The notes: a model not told the origin generated them from the letters alone. A stretch of 64,000 bases of DNA from Pantoea sp. AS-PWVM4 (GCF_000468095.1 NZ_ASZC01000004.1:124001-188000), one strand, 5' to 3'. Shown: positions 27,701 through 36,526, counted from the first letter of the stretch. Numbers and translations are program-made.

Positions 27701-29200
27701 ATGGAAACGTTATGCGATCTCCCGGCGAGCGAAGCCCGTCGGTTAATAGGGGAAAAAAGCATTGCCCCAAGTGAATTACTGGAAAGCTGTATCAACCGTA
27801 TTGAACAGGTCAACCCCGCGGTTAACGCGATGGTCGCCTGTGATTTCGCCGCCGCGCGTGCCACGGCGCAGGCGCAGGACAAGGCGGTACTGCGCGGCGA
27901 ACCGCTTGGCCCGCTGCACGGTTTACCGCTCGGCGTCAAAGATATGATTGATGCGGCCGGCCTGCCTACCACTTTTGGCAGCGTGGCGAAGCGCCACAAC
28001 CTCGCCCCCCAGGATGAACGTCTGGTGGCGGTGCTGCGTGCCGCCGGTGCCAACGTGGTGGGTAAAACCAACGTTCCAGAATGGGGTGCAGGCGGTAACT
28101 CGCGCAACGCGGTGTATGGCACCACCGGCAACCCGTTCGATACCACCCGTTCAGCGGCAGGATCGTCTGGCGGTTCAGCGGCCGCGCTGGCCTGCGGCAT
28201 GGTGTCGCTGGCGACCGGTTCCGATACCGGCGGTTCGCTGCGTAACCCGGCGGCGTTTAATGGCGTGGTGGGATTTCGCCCCACGGCAGGTTTGATTCCG
28301 GCAGAAAAACGCGGCTGTGCCTGGCTGCAAATCTCCACCCTTGGCCCGATGGGACGCACGGTAGCGGATGCCGCACTGATGTTAAGCGTGATGCAGGGCG
28401 AGGATGCGCGCGATCCGCTCTCCCATGTGGTGCCGGGGCGTCAGCTACGCCAGCCACAGGAGTTTTTCCCGCTACCCGCAACCGATTTGTCGTCGCTGCG
28501 CCTTGCCTGGAGTAGCGATTTTGGTTTCGCGCCTACTGAGCAAGGCGTTGCTGACAGCTTCCGTCAGAAGATGACGCATATCGCCCCACTGTTCGCCAGT
28601 GCCGAGCAGGCGACGCCCGATTGTCACGGCACCAATGAAGCCTTTGAAACGCTGCGCTCGCTGCTGTTTCTCACCGGCACGCGGGAGCTATATCAGCAGA
28701 ATCCCCAACTGGTGGGGGAAAATGTTCGGATGAACATTGAGGAAGGCTTGCGCTACAGCGCGCTGGATATTTCCCGTGGGCTGGATCTGCAAACCCAGTT
28801 GTATCGTCGTTGGGAAGCCTTCTTCCACGACTATGATTATATGGTGTCACCGGCGGTGACCATCAGCCCGCGTCCGTGGACCGAACTTTACCCGCGAGAA
28901 ATCAACGGCCAGCCGACGCGCACCTATTATCACTGGCTGGCGTTGGCCTATGTCACCTCGCTGGCGGGGCTGCCTTCCCTCTCCTTACCCGTTGGCAAGG
29001 ATGCACTGGGAATGCCATTTGGTTTACAGATTATCGGCAAGCGCGGTGATGACAGCGGTGTACTCCGCGTGGCGCAGGCGCTGGAACAGAAGTTTAAGCA
29101 CGATACGCAGTTGGCGCGGCCAGTGCCGGACCTTGACGCACTGCGTCAGGCGCGCCCCATCGCCAGCATGGCGGATTTTTATCTCCCTTTAGGCCAGTAA
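27701..29200 (+). CDS. Amidase-signature family amidase
   Basis: 499 residues from the ATG at 27701, chosen over an ATG six codons earlier because AAGGATC lies at the right distance. The Ser-cisSer-Lys triad is visible: K80 (LPLGVKD), S155 (SAAGSSGGSAA) and S179 (DTGGSLRNPA), with the typical 24-residue Ser spacing. It hydrolyses a carboxamide to acid plus ammonia in the cytoplasm. It is followed by RidA and a DadA-like oxidase in an apparent operon; the nitrilase at 31906 may feed the same pathway. Confidence 0.9.
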   Translation: METLCDLPASEARRLIGEKSIAPSELLESCINRIEQVNPAVNAMVACDFAAARATAQAQDKAVLRGEPLGPLHGLPLGVKDMIDAAGLPTTFGSVAKRHNLAPQDERLVAVLRAAGANVVGKTNVPEWGAGGNSRNAVYGTTGNPFDTTRSAAGSSGGSAAALACGMVSLATGSDTGGSLRNPAAFNGVVGFRPTAGLIPAEKRGCAWLQISTLGPMGRTVADAALMLSVMQGEDARDPLSHVVPGRQLRQPQEFFPLPATDLSSLRLAWSSDFGFAPTEQGVADSFRQKMTHIAPLFASAEQATPDCHGTNEAFETLRSLLFLTGTRELYQQNPQLVGENVRMNIEEGLRYSALDISRGLDLQTQLYRRWEAFFHDYDYMVSPAVTISPRPWTELYPREINGQPTRTYYHWLALAYVTSLAGLPSLSLPVGKDALGMPFGLQIIGKRGDDSGVLRVAQALEQKFKHDTQLARPVPDLDALRQARPIASMADFYLPLGQ

Positions 29201-29211
29201 ACGAGGATCGT

Positions 29212-29559
29212 ATGAATTTACCTTTTTCCAAAGTGCGTCTGGTCGGTGACCAGGTGTGGTTATCCGGCGTGATCGGTTTTGAAGAAGATGGCACGCTGGC
29301 GGCGGAAGTCAGCCGTCAGACCGACCGCGTCATGTCAACTATCGAAGCCACGTTGCAAGAACAGGGTTGCACGCTGGCGGATATCTTCTCCTGCACCGTT
29401 TATTTAACTGACGCGGACTTGTTTGCCCCCTTTAACCTGGCTTATGCCAAATGGTTTAGCGATCCATTGCCAGTGCGAACCACGGTACTGGCTGGATTAG
29501 TGTTGCAGGAGGCGCTGCTGGAAATTACCGTGGTGGCACAGAAACCCAAAACGGAGTGA
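29212..29559 (+). CDS. RidA/YjgF family imine deaminase
   Basis: 115 residues of the RidA/TdcF fold. The conserved arginine of PVRTTVL (about residue 86) and glutamate near the C-terminus (LLEITVVAQ) fit the enamine/imine hydrolase site. It would hydrolyse the imine released by the amino-acid oxidase encoded 4 bases downstream, which explains the gene order. Eleven bases separate it from the amidase stop. Confidence 0.9.
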   Translation: MNLPFSKVRLVGDQVWLSGVIGFEEDGTLAAEVSRQTDRVMSTIEATLQEQGCTLADIFSCTVYLTDADLFAPFNLAYAKWFSDPLPVRTTVLAGLVLQEALLEITVVAQKPKTE

Positions 29560-29563
29560 AGCG

Positions 29564-30811
29564 ATGGCACATGATGTGTTAGTGCTGGGCGCGGGAATGG
29601 TCGGCGTCAGTTGCGCCCTCCACCTGCAACAGCGCGGCTACGATGTGGCGCTGCTGGACCGGCGCGAACCCGGCGAGGAAACCTCTTACGGTAACGCGGG
29701 GATCATCCAGCGGGAGGCGGTACATCCTTACGCCTTCCCGCGTGATATCAAGACGTTACTTAGCGTGGCAGGTAACCGTCGGCTGGATGTACGCTATCAT
29801 CCGCGTGCCATCCCGGCGCTGGCGTCACCGCTGCTGCGCTACTACGCTCGCTCAGCACCCCGCGCTTATGCCCCGATTGCGGCGGCTTACGCCTCGTTGA
29901 TTGCGTTGTCGATCGACACCCATGAAGCCCTGCTCGATGCGGCTAATGCCCGCCATCTGTTAGGCGAACGTGGCTGGCTGATGCTGTTTCGCAGCGATAA
30001 ACAGCGTGATGCGGCCTTTGTTGAGGCTGATAACCTGCTGGCGCTGGGGGTGAATCATCGCAAACTGGATGCAGCCCAGCTGCGCGCCACCGAGCCCGCG
30101 CTGCGGGCTGAACTGAGCGGTGCGGTGTACTGGAGCGATCCCCTGACGGTGCGCGATCCGGGCGCGTTGGTAAAAGCCTATGCCGCCTTATTATTTGCTC
30201 GTGGCGCAGCCTGGCATCAGGGCAACGCGCAGACGTTGCGTCCGACAACTGAGGGCGGCTGGCAGGTTGATAATCAGCATGGCGAAGCGGTGAAAGCGCG
30301 TCAGGTGGTGGTGGCACTCGGTCCCTGGAGTCCACAACTTACCGGTGATTTCGGCTACCGTCCGCCGCTGTTTGTGAAGCGCGGCTACCATCAACATTTC
30401 CAGCCGGTCGCTGGCGCTACGCCACGTCACTGGATGCTGGATGAAGAGCGCGGCTATCTGGTGGCCCCGATGGCACGCGGGTTGCGTATCACCACCGGGG
30501 CGGAACTGGCGCATATTGATGCCCCCGCCACCCCTCATCAGCTCAGAGCGGTGGAACAGGTGGCGCGGCAGTTGTTGCCGCTGGGAGAGGCGGTCGAAGC
30601 GGAACCCTGGAAAGGTGCCCGTCCCTGCATGCCGGATATGAAACCGGTGATTGGCGCAGTTCCAGGACAACGCGGCATGTGGTGCGCCTTTGGTCATGGA
30701 CATCAGGGATTTACCCTCGGCCCGGCCACCGGGATGCTGCTGGCAGAGATGATGCACGGTGAACGCAGCAGCATTGCGATGGAGCCGTTTAGCCCGGCCA
30801 GACGCTTCTGA
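29564..30811 (+). CDS. FAD-dependent D-amino-acid dehydrogenase-like oxidase
   Basis: 415 residues of the DadA/DAO family: N-terminal Rossmann motif VLGAGMVGVSCALHL (about 6-20), EETSYGNAGIIQ (about 39-50, FAD contact) and the C-terminal GAVPGQRGMWCAFGHGHQGF region typical of D-amino-acid dehydrogenase. It oxidises an amino group to an imine, passing electrons to the respiratory chain at the membrane. Cotranscribed with RidA. Whether the substrate is a D-amino acid or an N-substituted one cannot be read here. Confidence 0.88.
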   Translation: MAHDVLVLGAGMVGVSCALHLQQRGYDVALLDRREPGEETSYGNAGIIQREAVHPYAFPRDIKTLLSVAGNRRLDVRYHPRAIPALASPLLRYYARSAPRAYAPIAAAYASLIALSIDTHEALLDAANARHLLGERGWLMLFRSDKQRDAAFVEADNLLALGVNHRKLDAAQLRATEPALRAELSGAVYWSDPLTVRDPGALVKAYAALLFARGAAWHQGNAQTLRPTTEGGWQVDNQHGEAVKARQVVVALGPWSPQLTGDFGYRPPLFVKRGYHQHFQPVAGATPRHWMLDEERGYLVAPMARGLRITTGAELAHIDAPATPHQLRAVEQVARQLLPLGEAVEAEPWKGARPCMPDMKPVIGAVPGQRGMWCAFGHGHQGFTLGPATGMLLAEMMHGERSSIAMEPFSPARRF

Positions 30812-30813
30812 AT

Positions 30814-30907
30814 CCGTCGCGGCGCGATTTAACACTTCACCACTTCCGTAGCGGCGCGATTTATCGCGCGGTTTTTTCTGGCAGCGCGCTCAGAATTGCG
30901 CCGCTAC
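30814..30907. repeat. BIME overlapping the end of a LysR gene
   Basis: Three REP-like segments: a half copy (CGCGGCGCGATTTAACAC), a full copy at 30847-30870 (CGTAGCGGCGCGATTTATCG) and a diverged inverted copy ending at 30907. The last lies inside the coding end of the LysR gene. Confidence 0.7.
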
Positions 30908-31819
30908 ATTGGGGGGAATGGCTTTCAACAATTCCCGCAGAATATTCCTGACCCCGGCCACCGCCGGGTCCCTCAGGCTGTCAGTTCGCCAGGATAACTC
31001 GATCGGATAATCGGGTAAGGCAATTGGACAGTGAACCAGCCGCAAATCAAACATCGTCGCCATAGCCTGAGCGGCATGGCTGGGTAACGTCACAATCGAG
31101 CGCGAACCTTTGATCAGATAAGGCACCGCCGAAAAGTGGGTCGCCGCCGCTTCAACCGTGCGTTTCAGGCCCAGCTCAGCCAGCACTTCATCAACGATCC
31201 CCACCACGCCCCCCGAAGAGATCAGAATATGTTGCAGTTGGGTGTAGTCACTCAGCGTCAATTCACCCGTTGGTGGTGCAAAGTCCAGTACACAGGCGTA
31301 ACCATTGACCCCGACCAACTCTTTACTCAACGCCGCTGAGTTGCCACTGCCAGAAGTCACGGCCAAATCGACCATCCGGTTCATCAACATCCCGGCAGCG
31401 ATGCGGCTGTGAATTTGTCGGAAGATCAGCCGCAGTCCGGGATACGCCTCTGCCACACGGTTGATCAGCTGGCGTGCCAGCGCGATTTCATAATCGTCGG
31501 ACCAGCCTAACACCAGGGTTCTGCCCTCGAATTCCGCCTGTTCCCGCTGCGCCAGCGCCAGACTCTGACGACAGCGATTTAACGCTTCACTGACGATGGG
31601 TTTTAATTCCTCCGCACGACGGCTCGGGCGTAAGCCGCGCCCCGTGCGTTCAAACATAGGGTCACCATAAATTTTCCGCAACCGGCCCAGCGCGGCACTG
31701 ACGGCCGACTGGGTGATGCCAAGACGCAGCGCAGCCCGGCTGGCGCTGCCCTCTTCATACAACGCTTCGAAAACTTTAAACAAATTCAGGTCAAGCGACT
31801 CGATATTAATTGTATTCAT
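30890..31819 (-). CDS. LysR-type regulator, NodD/SyrM-like length
   Basis: 309 residues. HTH at about 10-70 (SASRAALRLGITQSAVSAALG), effector domain beyond 90. It is divergent from the nitrilase, the classical arrangement for LysR control, and the interval has a palindromic site at 31856-31875. The last residues (NVAAQF) and the stop are encoded by REP-derived sequence, so the C-terminus has probably been remodelled by REP insertion. Confidence 0.9.
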   Translation of the reverse strand: MNTINIESLDLNLFKVFEALYEEGSASRAALRLGITQSAVSAALGRLRKIYGDPMFERTGRGLRPSRRAEELKPIVSEALNRCRQSLALAQREQAEFEGRTLVLGWSDDYEIALARQLINRVAEAYPGLRLIFRQIHSRIAAGMLMNRMVDLAVTSGSGNSAALSKELVGVNGYACVLDFAPPTGELTLSDYTQLQHILISSGGVVGIVDEVLAELGLKRTVEAAATHFSAVPYLIKGSRSIVTLPSHAAQAMATMFDLRLVHCPIALPDYPIELSWRTDSLRDPAVAGVRNILRELLKAIPPNVAAQF

Positions 31820-31855
31820 ATCTGATAGTTATTTTTGAGGATTGATTCATAGCAC

Positions 31856-31875
31856 TATACCAAGGTATATCTTGG
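31856..31875. promoter_or_regulatory. Candidate LysR operator before the nitrilase gene
   Basis: TATACC-AA-GGTATA (31856-31869) overlaps CCAAG-GTATAT-CTTGG (31860-31875), two interlocking inverted repeats located 37-50 bases from both divergent starts. It suits a LysR binding box controlling nitrilase and its own gene. Confidence 0.5.
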
Positions 31876-31905
31876 CTTCAACTCCCCGCTCACAGGTAAA
31901 TTGCC

Positions 31906-32826
31906 ATGACATCCTCAACCGTGGCGGTGCTACAAATTGGCTCCGCACCTGAAGGTAAAGCGCAGACGTTAGAGAAGATTCTGTCTTATGAACAACAAAT
32001 TACTGCCAGCCAGGCGCGCCTGGTAGTGATGCCCGAAGCCCTGCTTGGCGGCTATCCGAAAGGTGAAACCTTTGGCACCCAATTGGGCTATCGTCTGCCA
32101 CAGGGACGTGAAACCTGGGCAGAATATTTTGCCAACGCCATTGATGTGCCGGGTAAAGAAACGGAGGCGCTGGCCGCACTGGCACAACGCACCCAGGCCG
32201 CACTGGTGATTGGTGTGATTGAACGTGAAGGCAGCACCCTGTATTGCAGCGCGTTATTTTTCGAACCGGAACATGGTCTGGTGGCAAAACATCGCAAGCT
32301 GATGCCAACCGGAACCGAACGCCTGATTTGGGGCCAGGGCGATGGTTCTACGCTGCCGGTGGTGGATACTCAGGCTGGACGTATCGGTGCCGCCATCTGC
32401 TGGGAAAACCATATGCCGTTGCTGCGTACCGCCATGTATGCCAAAGGGGTAGAAATCTGGTGCGCGCCCACGGTAGATGAACGTGATGTATGGCAGGCAT
32501 CAATGCGGCATATCGCCCACGAAGGTCGCTGTTTTGTGTTAAGCGCCTGCCAGTTGCAACCCTCGCCAGCCGAATTGGGTATAGAGATCCCCGGCTGGGA
32601 CAGCCAACGCCCGCTGATTCAGGGAGGAAGCGTGATTATCGGTCCACTTGGGGATGTACTGGCAGGACCGTTGCGCGGCAGCGAAGGATTACTCACGGCC
32701 CAAATCGACACCGATGAGTTGATTCGCGCCCGCTATGATTTTGACGTGGTCGGACATTATGCCCGCCCGGATGTGTTCTCGTTGGCGGTTGACCAAAAAC
32801 CCAAAAAAACCGTCACTTTTCAATAA
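31906..32826 (+). CDS. Nitrilase (carbon-nitrogen hydrolase family)
   Basis: 306 residues with the full catalytic set: E44 ([13 protein letters not shown]), K131 (AKHRKLMPT) and nucleophile C165 ([14 protein letters not shown]). The [10 protein letters not shown] motif is that of true nitrilases rather than amidases or carbamoylases of the superfamily. The reaction is nitrile to carboxylate plus ammonia; these enzymes form spiral oligomers in the cytoplasm. The natural substrate could be a plant-derived aryl or cyano compound; that is inference. Monocistronic, divergent from LysR. Confidence 0.92.
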   Translation: MTSSTVAVLQIGSAPEGKAQTLEKILSYEQQITASQARLVVMPEALLGGYPKGETFGTQLGYRLPQGRETWAEYFANAIDVPGKETEALAALAQRTQAALVIGVIEREGSTLYCSALFFEPEHGLVAKHRKLMPTGTERLIWGQGDGSTLPVVDTQAGRIGAAICWENHMPLLRTAMYAKGVEIWCAPTVDERDVWQASMRHIAHEGRCFVLSACQLQPSPAELGIEIPGWDSQRPLIQGGSVIIGPLGDVLAGPLRGSEGLLTAQIDTDELIRARYDFDVVGHYARPDVFSLAVDQKPKKTVTFQ

Positions 32827-32831
32827 ATCAC

Positions 32832-32905
32832 CGTAGCGGCGCGATTTATCGCGCGATCTTTTTCCGGCATCGCGCACGGATCTGCGCGATAAATCGCGCC
32901 GCTAC
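32832..32905. repeat. BIME: inverted REP pair
   Basis: Forward copy GTAGCGGCGCGATTTATCGC and inverted copy GCGCGATAAATCGCGCCGCT separated by about 25 bases, directly after the nitrilase stop; the pair can fold into a long hairpin. Confidence 0.8.
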
Positions 32906-33039
32906 GCCAGTTGTAGGCAACCGTTCTGCGCCATAAACTGATCCACTGCCGTATGCACCAACCTGCGCAACGGCAACGCTTGATCCACCTTAACTGCATT
33001 GTGCGCATTGCGTCCTCCCTGCGGCTGAACCGGCAGCAT
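32902..33039 (-). pseudogene. Short ORF or gene remnant, 45 codons
   Basis: A frame too short for usual calling reads MLPVQPQGGRNAHNAV... and ends QNGCLQLA at a stop inside the REP element. The protein-like composition continues upstream of the ATG (HSLRFNEPGGFV) until a stop, which suggests the 3' remnant of a larger lost gene rather than a functional peptide. No family is recognised. Confidence 0.25.
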
Positions 33040-33082
33040 AACAAAACCGCCCGGTTCATTAAACCGCAGGGAATGTTATTCG

Positions 33083-34216
33083 CTAGTAGTCAAGCCACTC
33101 CAGGGGGTGAGGCAACGCATGTCCCATAATGCGCTCGATCGTCTGCGTCAAAATGTCAATATTGTTATCAAACGAACCGTGAGTCGCTGCACTTTGATCA
33201 TTAGCACGCGTAATTCGCACTTTCGGATCGCTTATTTGTATTGCTAATTTATTGCCGCTACCGAGCACCCCCCAACGATTTTGCCATATCTCGAGCGATG
33301 CCATCTCCTCTTCCGCCCATTGCTTTTTGTTGGCGTTAAATTTCGGATCTAATGCCCGACACATGCCCAGAATCGGCATATTAGGGTGATCATCAAGCGC
33401 CCGTGAAACCAGATAAAGAAGTGATTTTCCATACATCGGTACGTCGGCAGTTGGTAATCCATCCGCCTTTTCATTGTCGTCGCTCAGGTAATAGAGCCAC
33501 AAATTAGATAATGAAAACAGCGCGTTATCCGCCGCAGGTAAAAACTTTTCTACAGCGAAACGCACCGAACAGGCTGCGGCATAAAGTGTCAGGGTAGAAA
33601 TTGGAGGGGCTTTAGCCAGCAGATCATCACGTATAAACCGTTCCAACAGATGGCCCAATAAAATTGAACCCGCAGAATGTCCGATGCAGTGAATCTCCAA
33701 TTTTGTATTAGTGCTGTTGAGGTTTTCCTGCAATATGATTAACTTTCTTGCCAATAAATCCAGTAACCGATCATTCTGCACGCAAGAAACTGCTGCCTCT
33801 TCAGCATTTTCACGCATTTCACTCCAGACACCTTTGCCTAACACCCGGGCCAGTGCTTCGAGCGCTAAATCCTTTGTTTCACCCAACTCATTAAGCCAGC
33901 CTGATGAGCGCAACCAGTTATCCGGTAAAACCTTTTTAGCCCAATCTTGCATGATATCGGTTAATGTTTCACCCGCCCCCGTTTTCCAGGTAAGAAATAA
34001 CGGATAAATCCCATTGACAACGAAGTAAGGGGCCAAAACCCGAATACGCGTGATGGAATCGTCCTGATTATTGAGACCACCATGCGCATAAATTACCAGT
34101 TTCAGCGTGTGTTGATTAGGTTGCGATTTCAGCCATGTCAGAGGGTTCTCAACCACAAGTTGATGCGCATAACCGTCGTTATCTATGGCGGAGCGCGTCA
34201 TATCACTAACATCCAA
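33083..34216 (-). CDS. Alpha/beta-hydrolase-like protein next to papain-like protease
   Basis: 377 residues from a TTG start at 34216; the frame is open upstream to about 34313 without an ATG, so the true start may be a CTG or TTG there, overlapping the end of the protease gene, or the ATG of MTRSAIDN. It has an oxyanion-type strand VIYAHGGLN (41-49) and a nucleophile elbow GHSAGS with Ser181, as in lipases and esterases. No signal peptide is seen, so it should act in the cytoplasm. The rest resembles no family I can name. It is AT-richer than the surroundings and probably cotranscribed with the protease (34288-35331). Confidence 0.7.
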   Translation of the reverse strand: MDVSDMTRSAIDNDGYAHQLVVENPLTWLKSQPNQHTLKLVIYAHGGLNNQDDSITRIRVLAPYFVVNGIYPLFLTWKTGAGETLTDIMQDWAKKVLPDNWLRSSGWLNELGETKDLALEALARVLGKGVWSEMRENAEEAAVSCVQNDRLLDLLARKLIILQENLNSTNTKLEIHCIGHSAGSILLGHLLERFIRDDLLAKAPPISTLTLYAAACSVRFAVEKFLPAADNALFSLSNLWLYYLSDDNEKADGLPTADVPMYGKSLLYLVSRALDDHPNMPILGMCRALDPKFNANKKQWAEEEMASLEIWQNRWGVLGSGNKLAIQISDPKVRITRANDQSAATHGSFDNNIDILTQTIERIMGHALPHPLEWLDY

Positions 34217-34287
34217 TTTTCCATCGTTGCCTGATATCAGAGTGTGCTGGTATGCCTCTGTCGTTGTCCAGGGTTGATAAGCCTGAG

Positions 34288-35331
34288 TCAGAAAGGGATG
34301 GGCCAGGGGTCATTCGGGGGATTACCAGGCTGACGAGTAGCTCGGTCCAGTTCTGTCAACGAACGACTGCTGAGTCGGAAGGGTGAGGGCTTAACGGTCT
34401 GCAATATCCCGTTAAGTCTGACTTTTATCGGAACGCCTAATGCACAAGCCCAGCAGTCTGTTCCGTTAACGATCCAGTCATCATAGGTCAGAATAGCGAA
34501 GCCGCCCGCTCCCCATTTCTCACCCCAGGAGTTTTGTACAACAAATCCACTGTCGTTGTAGCCCACCATGGCGAACGAATGGCCGGAGAAAATCGGCTTC
34601 TTTGCCTGGCCAATTACCGGTATCTCCGCATGGCTTTGTGGGGCGGAGATTTTACGTTTTTTCAACGAGTTGAGATTTTCCCAACCATCGTGGACTTTGC
34701 AAGAGACATAGATGGCCCCAATTTCACTTATTGCTGCCTGCATATCTGCAATAGTCTGTCGGTCAACTCGATAATAGATACCTAACGGACGTCGCGCAGC
34801 GTTGTCTGCCCAATCCTCAGCCGGTCGTTGGAAAACCGCATTACCTTCCTGATCCAGCGTAAACGGCCAGCATTGTTCGCTGCATACACCGTGTTTTTGC
34901 CACCCCTTTAATGCTCCCCGACAGCTCGACCCCTGATACTCAGTTCCTGGCCACTCGTCATATCGCTTAGCCATCTCATAAAACATACGCGGACTGACTT
35001 TTTCAAATTGCTCACTTTCTCCATTTTCCTGGTGACGAGTCCACAGTAGATAATTCGCGACACAGGCCAAACCAAAACCAGTACATGCCCCTTCCCTCCC
35101 CTGATTAAGGATCAAACCTTGTTTAACATATGCCGGCAATCGCTCTTTGATGATCGCATCATCTGGGAAAATGGTGTTGAGGGACTTCAGTTGTGGTCTG
35201 AAGGGTAAATCACGAAAGTCGAAGCGGTCTGCCCGTGCATCAAGGGAGTGTAATGCGCTTTTATTAACATCCTGCGGTACATCTGTATCAGTTAACCCAG
35301 ATTTATCGGGCACAACGGTATGTGTAACCAT
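34288..35331 (-). CDS. C1A (papain-like) cysteine protease, cytoplasmic
   Basis: 347 residues with the papain triad in order: C83 (QGREGACTGFGLA, with the oxyanion Gln at 77), H251 (FSGHSFAMVGYND) and N267 (VQNSWGEKWGAGGF). The N-terminal 60 residues are polar and could be a pro-segment or a docking region; no Sec signal is visible, so it is probably intracellular or delivered by a non-Sec route. AGGAGATAAAA precedes the ATG. Intracellular papain-like proteases are uncommon in enterobacteria. Its partner gene downstream encodes an alpha/beta hydrolase. Composition suggests acquisition. Confidence 0.85.
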   Translation of the reverse strand: MVTHTVVPDKSGLTDTDVPQDVNKSALHSLDARADRFDFRDLPFRPQLKSLNTIFPDDAIIKERLPAYVKQGLILNQGREGACTGFGLACVANYLLWTRHQENGESEQFEKVSPRMFYEMAKRYDEWPGTEYQGSSCRGALKGWQKHGVCSEQCWPFTLDQEGNAVFQRPAEDWADNAARRPLGIYYRVDRQTIADMQAAISEIGAIYVSCKVHDGWENLNSLKKRKISAPQSHAEIPVIGQAKKPIFSGHSFAMVGYNDSGFVVQNSWGEKWGAGGFAILTYDDWIVNGTDCWACALGVPIKVRLNGILQTVKPSPFRLSSRSLTELDRATRQPGNPPNDPWPIPF

Positions 35332-35746
35332 TTTTATCTCCTGGTCTGACTGCTATGTGTGATTAATTACTTTTAGATTGGCTTGAGCAGTGAAATCCCT
35401 TAGCTAAGAAAACACTCATTTACATAATCAACTAAATAAATGCATGGCTCTAAATAACAATCAAAACGCATATTGGAAGGCAGTAAGCGCACTATTTAGC
35501 AATCCAGGGGCGTGTAAAAAATTATCAACCTGGAGAGTGGCGATATAATAAAAAGGTTAGTCGGTTAATCATTCATATTAAAATCATTATCCATGCAATG
35601 ACTTTTCGTGGTCAACACAGGCAGGCGAGCATCTATTTTTACATGTCCATGATGCAATGCTTGTAATTTAAATTACAAGCACATTAATTAACACCCCTCT
35701 GAGAAGAAATCGCTAAAAATTATTCATATAAATAAAAGAGGTTTAT
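35332..35746. other. AT-rich divergent intergenic region
   Basis: 415 bases, strongly AT-rich, between the protease gene and the orphan membrane-protein gene. It should hold both promoters and contains the 24-base palindrome at 35658-35681. No ORF or RNA gene is evident. Confidence 0.5.
35658..35681. promoter_or_regulatory. 24-base perfect palindrome
   Basis: Arms TGCTTGTAATTT and AAATTACAAGCA meet with no spacer. It lies 66-89 bases upstream of the membrane-protein start at 35747, and its symmetry suits a dimeric regulator site; a hairpin of 12 pairs is also possible. No regulator is encoded within the island. Confidence 0.5.
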
Positions 35747-36472
35747 ATGCAGATTAGTAATGAACGGTTGATGTTAAGCATCGGTGTTATAGGCATCGCC
35801 TATTTGGTCTACCTCTCCGGTGTCCAGGTTTGTGAGCCGAGTTCCTTTCAGGCCGCGACAGTGCGAATCGTACTGAGTTTATGCTCTGCCCTTATAGCAA
35901 CAGTGATCACTGGTCGGGTAATCGTTAATGCACCTATCCCGGGTGTTGTGAACATCAGAGCCGGAGGAGCAATTGCAATTTTTGTATTAGTTTTTATTGT
36001 GAACCCACTCAAATTATCTGAAGCAAAAATGGACGCTTCATTCTCAAATGAAACATGTCACGGAAAACTACCACCGGGTAAAAATGTTAATGGGAAAGAA
36101 ATTATTAAAAAAGACAGCCTCCCCGAAAATCTTAATCCCGACACGAATCAATTATCCCCTGCCGATGCACTTGGACGACCTGTCAGATTTAACTTTTATT
36201 ATCAATTCGACCCCTATCCAGGCACCCGAAACTGGGTGCAGGTGCAACGGGGAATATGGATAGAAATGTATCCCAACCCTGAGATCACAACTATTTTTCG
36301 CGAGATTGGTCGGGAAACTGTCGATGGCTGCCCGGGTACAATCGTTACACAGATTAAAACACAGCTATTTAAAGTGTTTATTCCTGATCTGGGATGTAAA
36401 ATGATGTGGTTACGTTTTCAATATGATGATATTCAGTGGCGATGGTTAGGACATATGAACGATGTTACATAA
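35747..36472 (+). CDS. Orphan inner-membrane protein
   Basis: 241 residues, no recognised family. Three predicted membrane segments lie in the first 90 residues (LMLSIGVIGIAYLVYL, VRIVLSLCSALIATVI and GGAIAIFVLVFIV). They are followed by a soluble domain of about 150 residues with scattered cysteines (ETCHGK, DGCPGT, LGCKMMW) and many aromatics. An AGAGG ribosome binding site precedes the ATG. It is divergent from the protease/hydrolase pair and of similar AT-rich composition, so the three may have arrived together. Confidence 0.6.
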   Translation: MQISNERLMLSIGVIGIAYLVYLSGVQVCEPSSFQAATVRIVLSLCSALIATVITGRVIVNAPIPGVVNIRAGGAIAIFVLVFIVNPLKLSEAKMDASFSNETCHGKLPPGKNVNGKEIIKKDSLPENLNPDTNQLSPADALGRPVRFNFYYQFDPYPGTRNWVQVQRGIWIEMYPNPEITTIFREIGRETVDGCPGTIVTQIKTQLFKVFIPDLGCKMMWLRFQYDDIQWRWLGHMNDVT

Positions 36473-36479
36473 AGGCTAA

Positions 36480-36526
36480 AAGGCGTTGCTACACGAAATC
36501 CCCGTTGTATGCGTAGCATACGCCTT
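36480..36526. terminator. Hairpin between convergent genes
   Basis: GTATGC-GTA-GCATAC (36507-36521) forms a tight stem, and AAGGCG (36480-36485) can pair with CGCCTT (36521-36526). It occupies the gap between convergent stops at 36472 and 36531, so it may end both transcripts. Confidence 0.5.
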
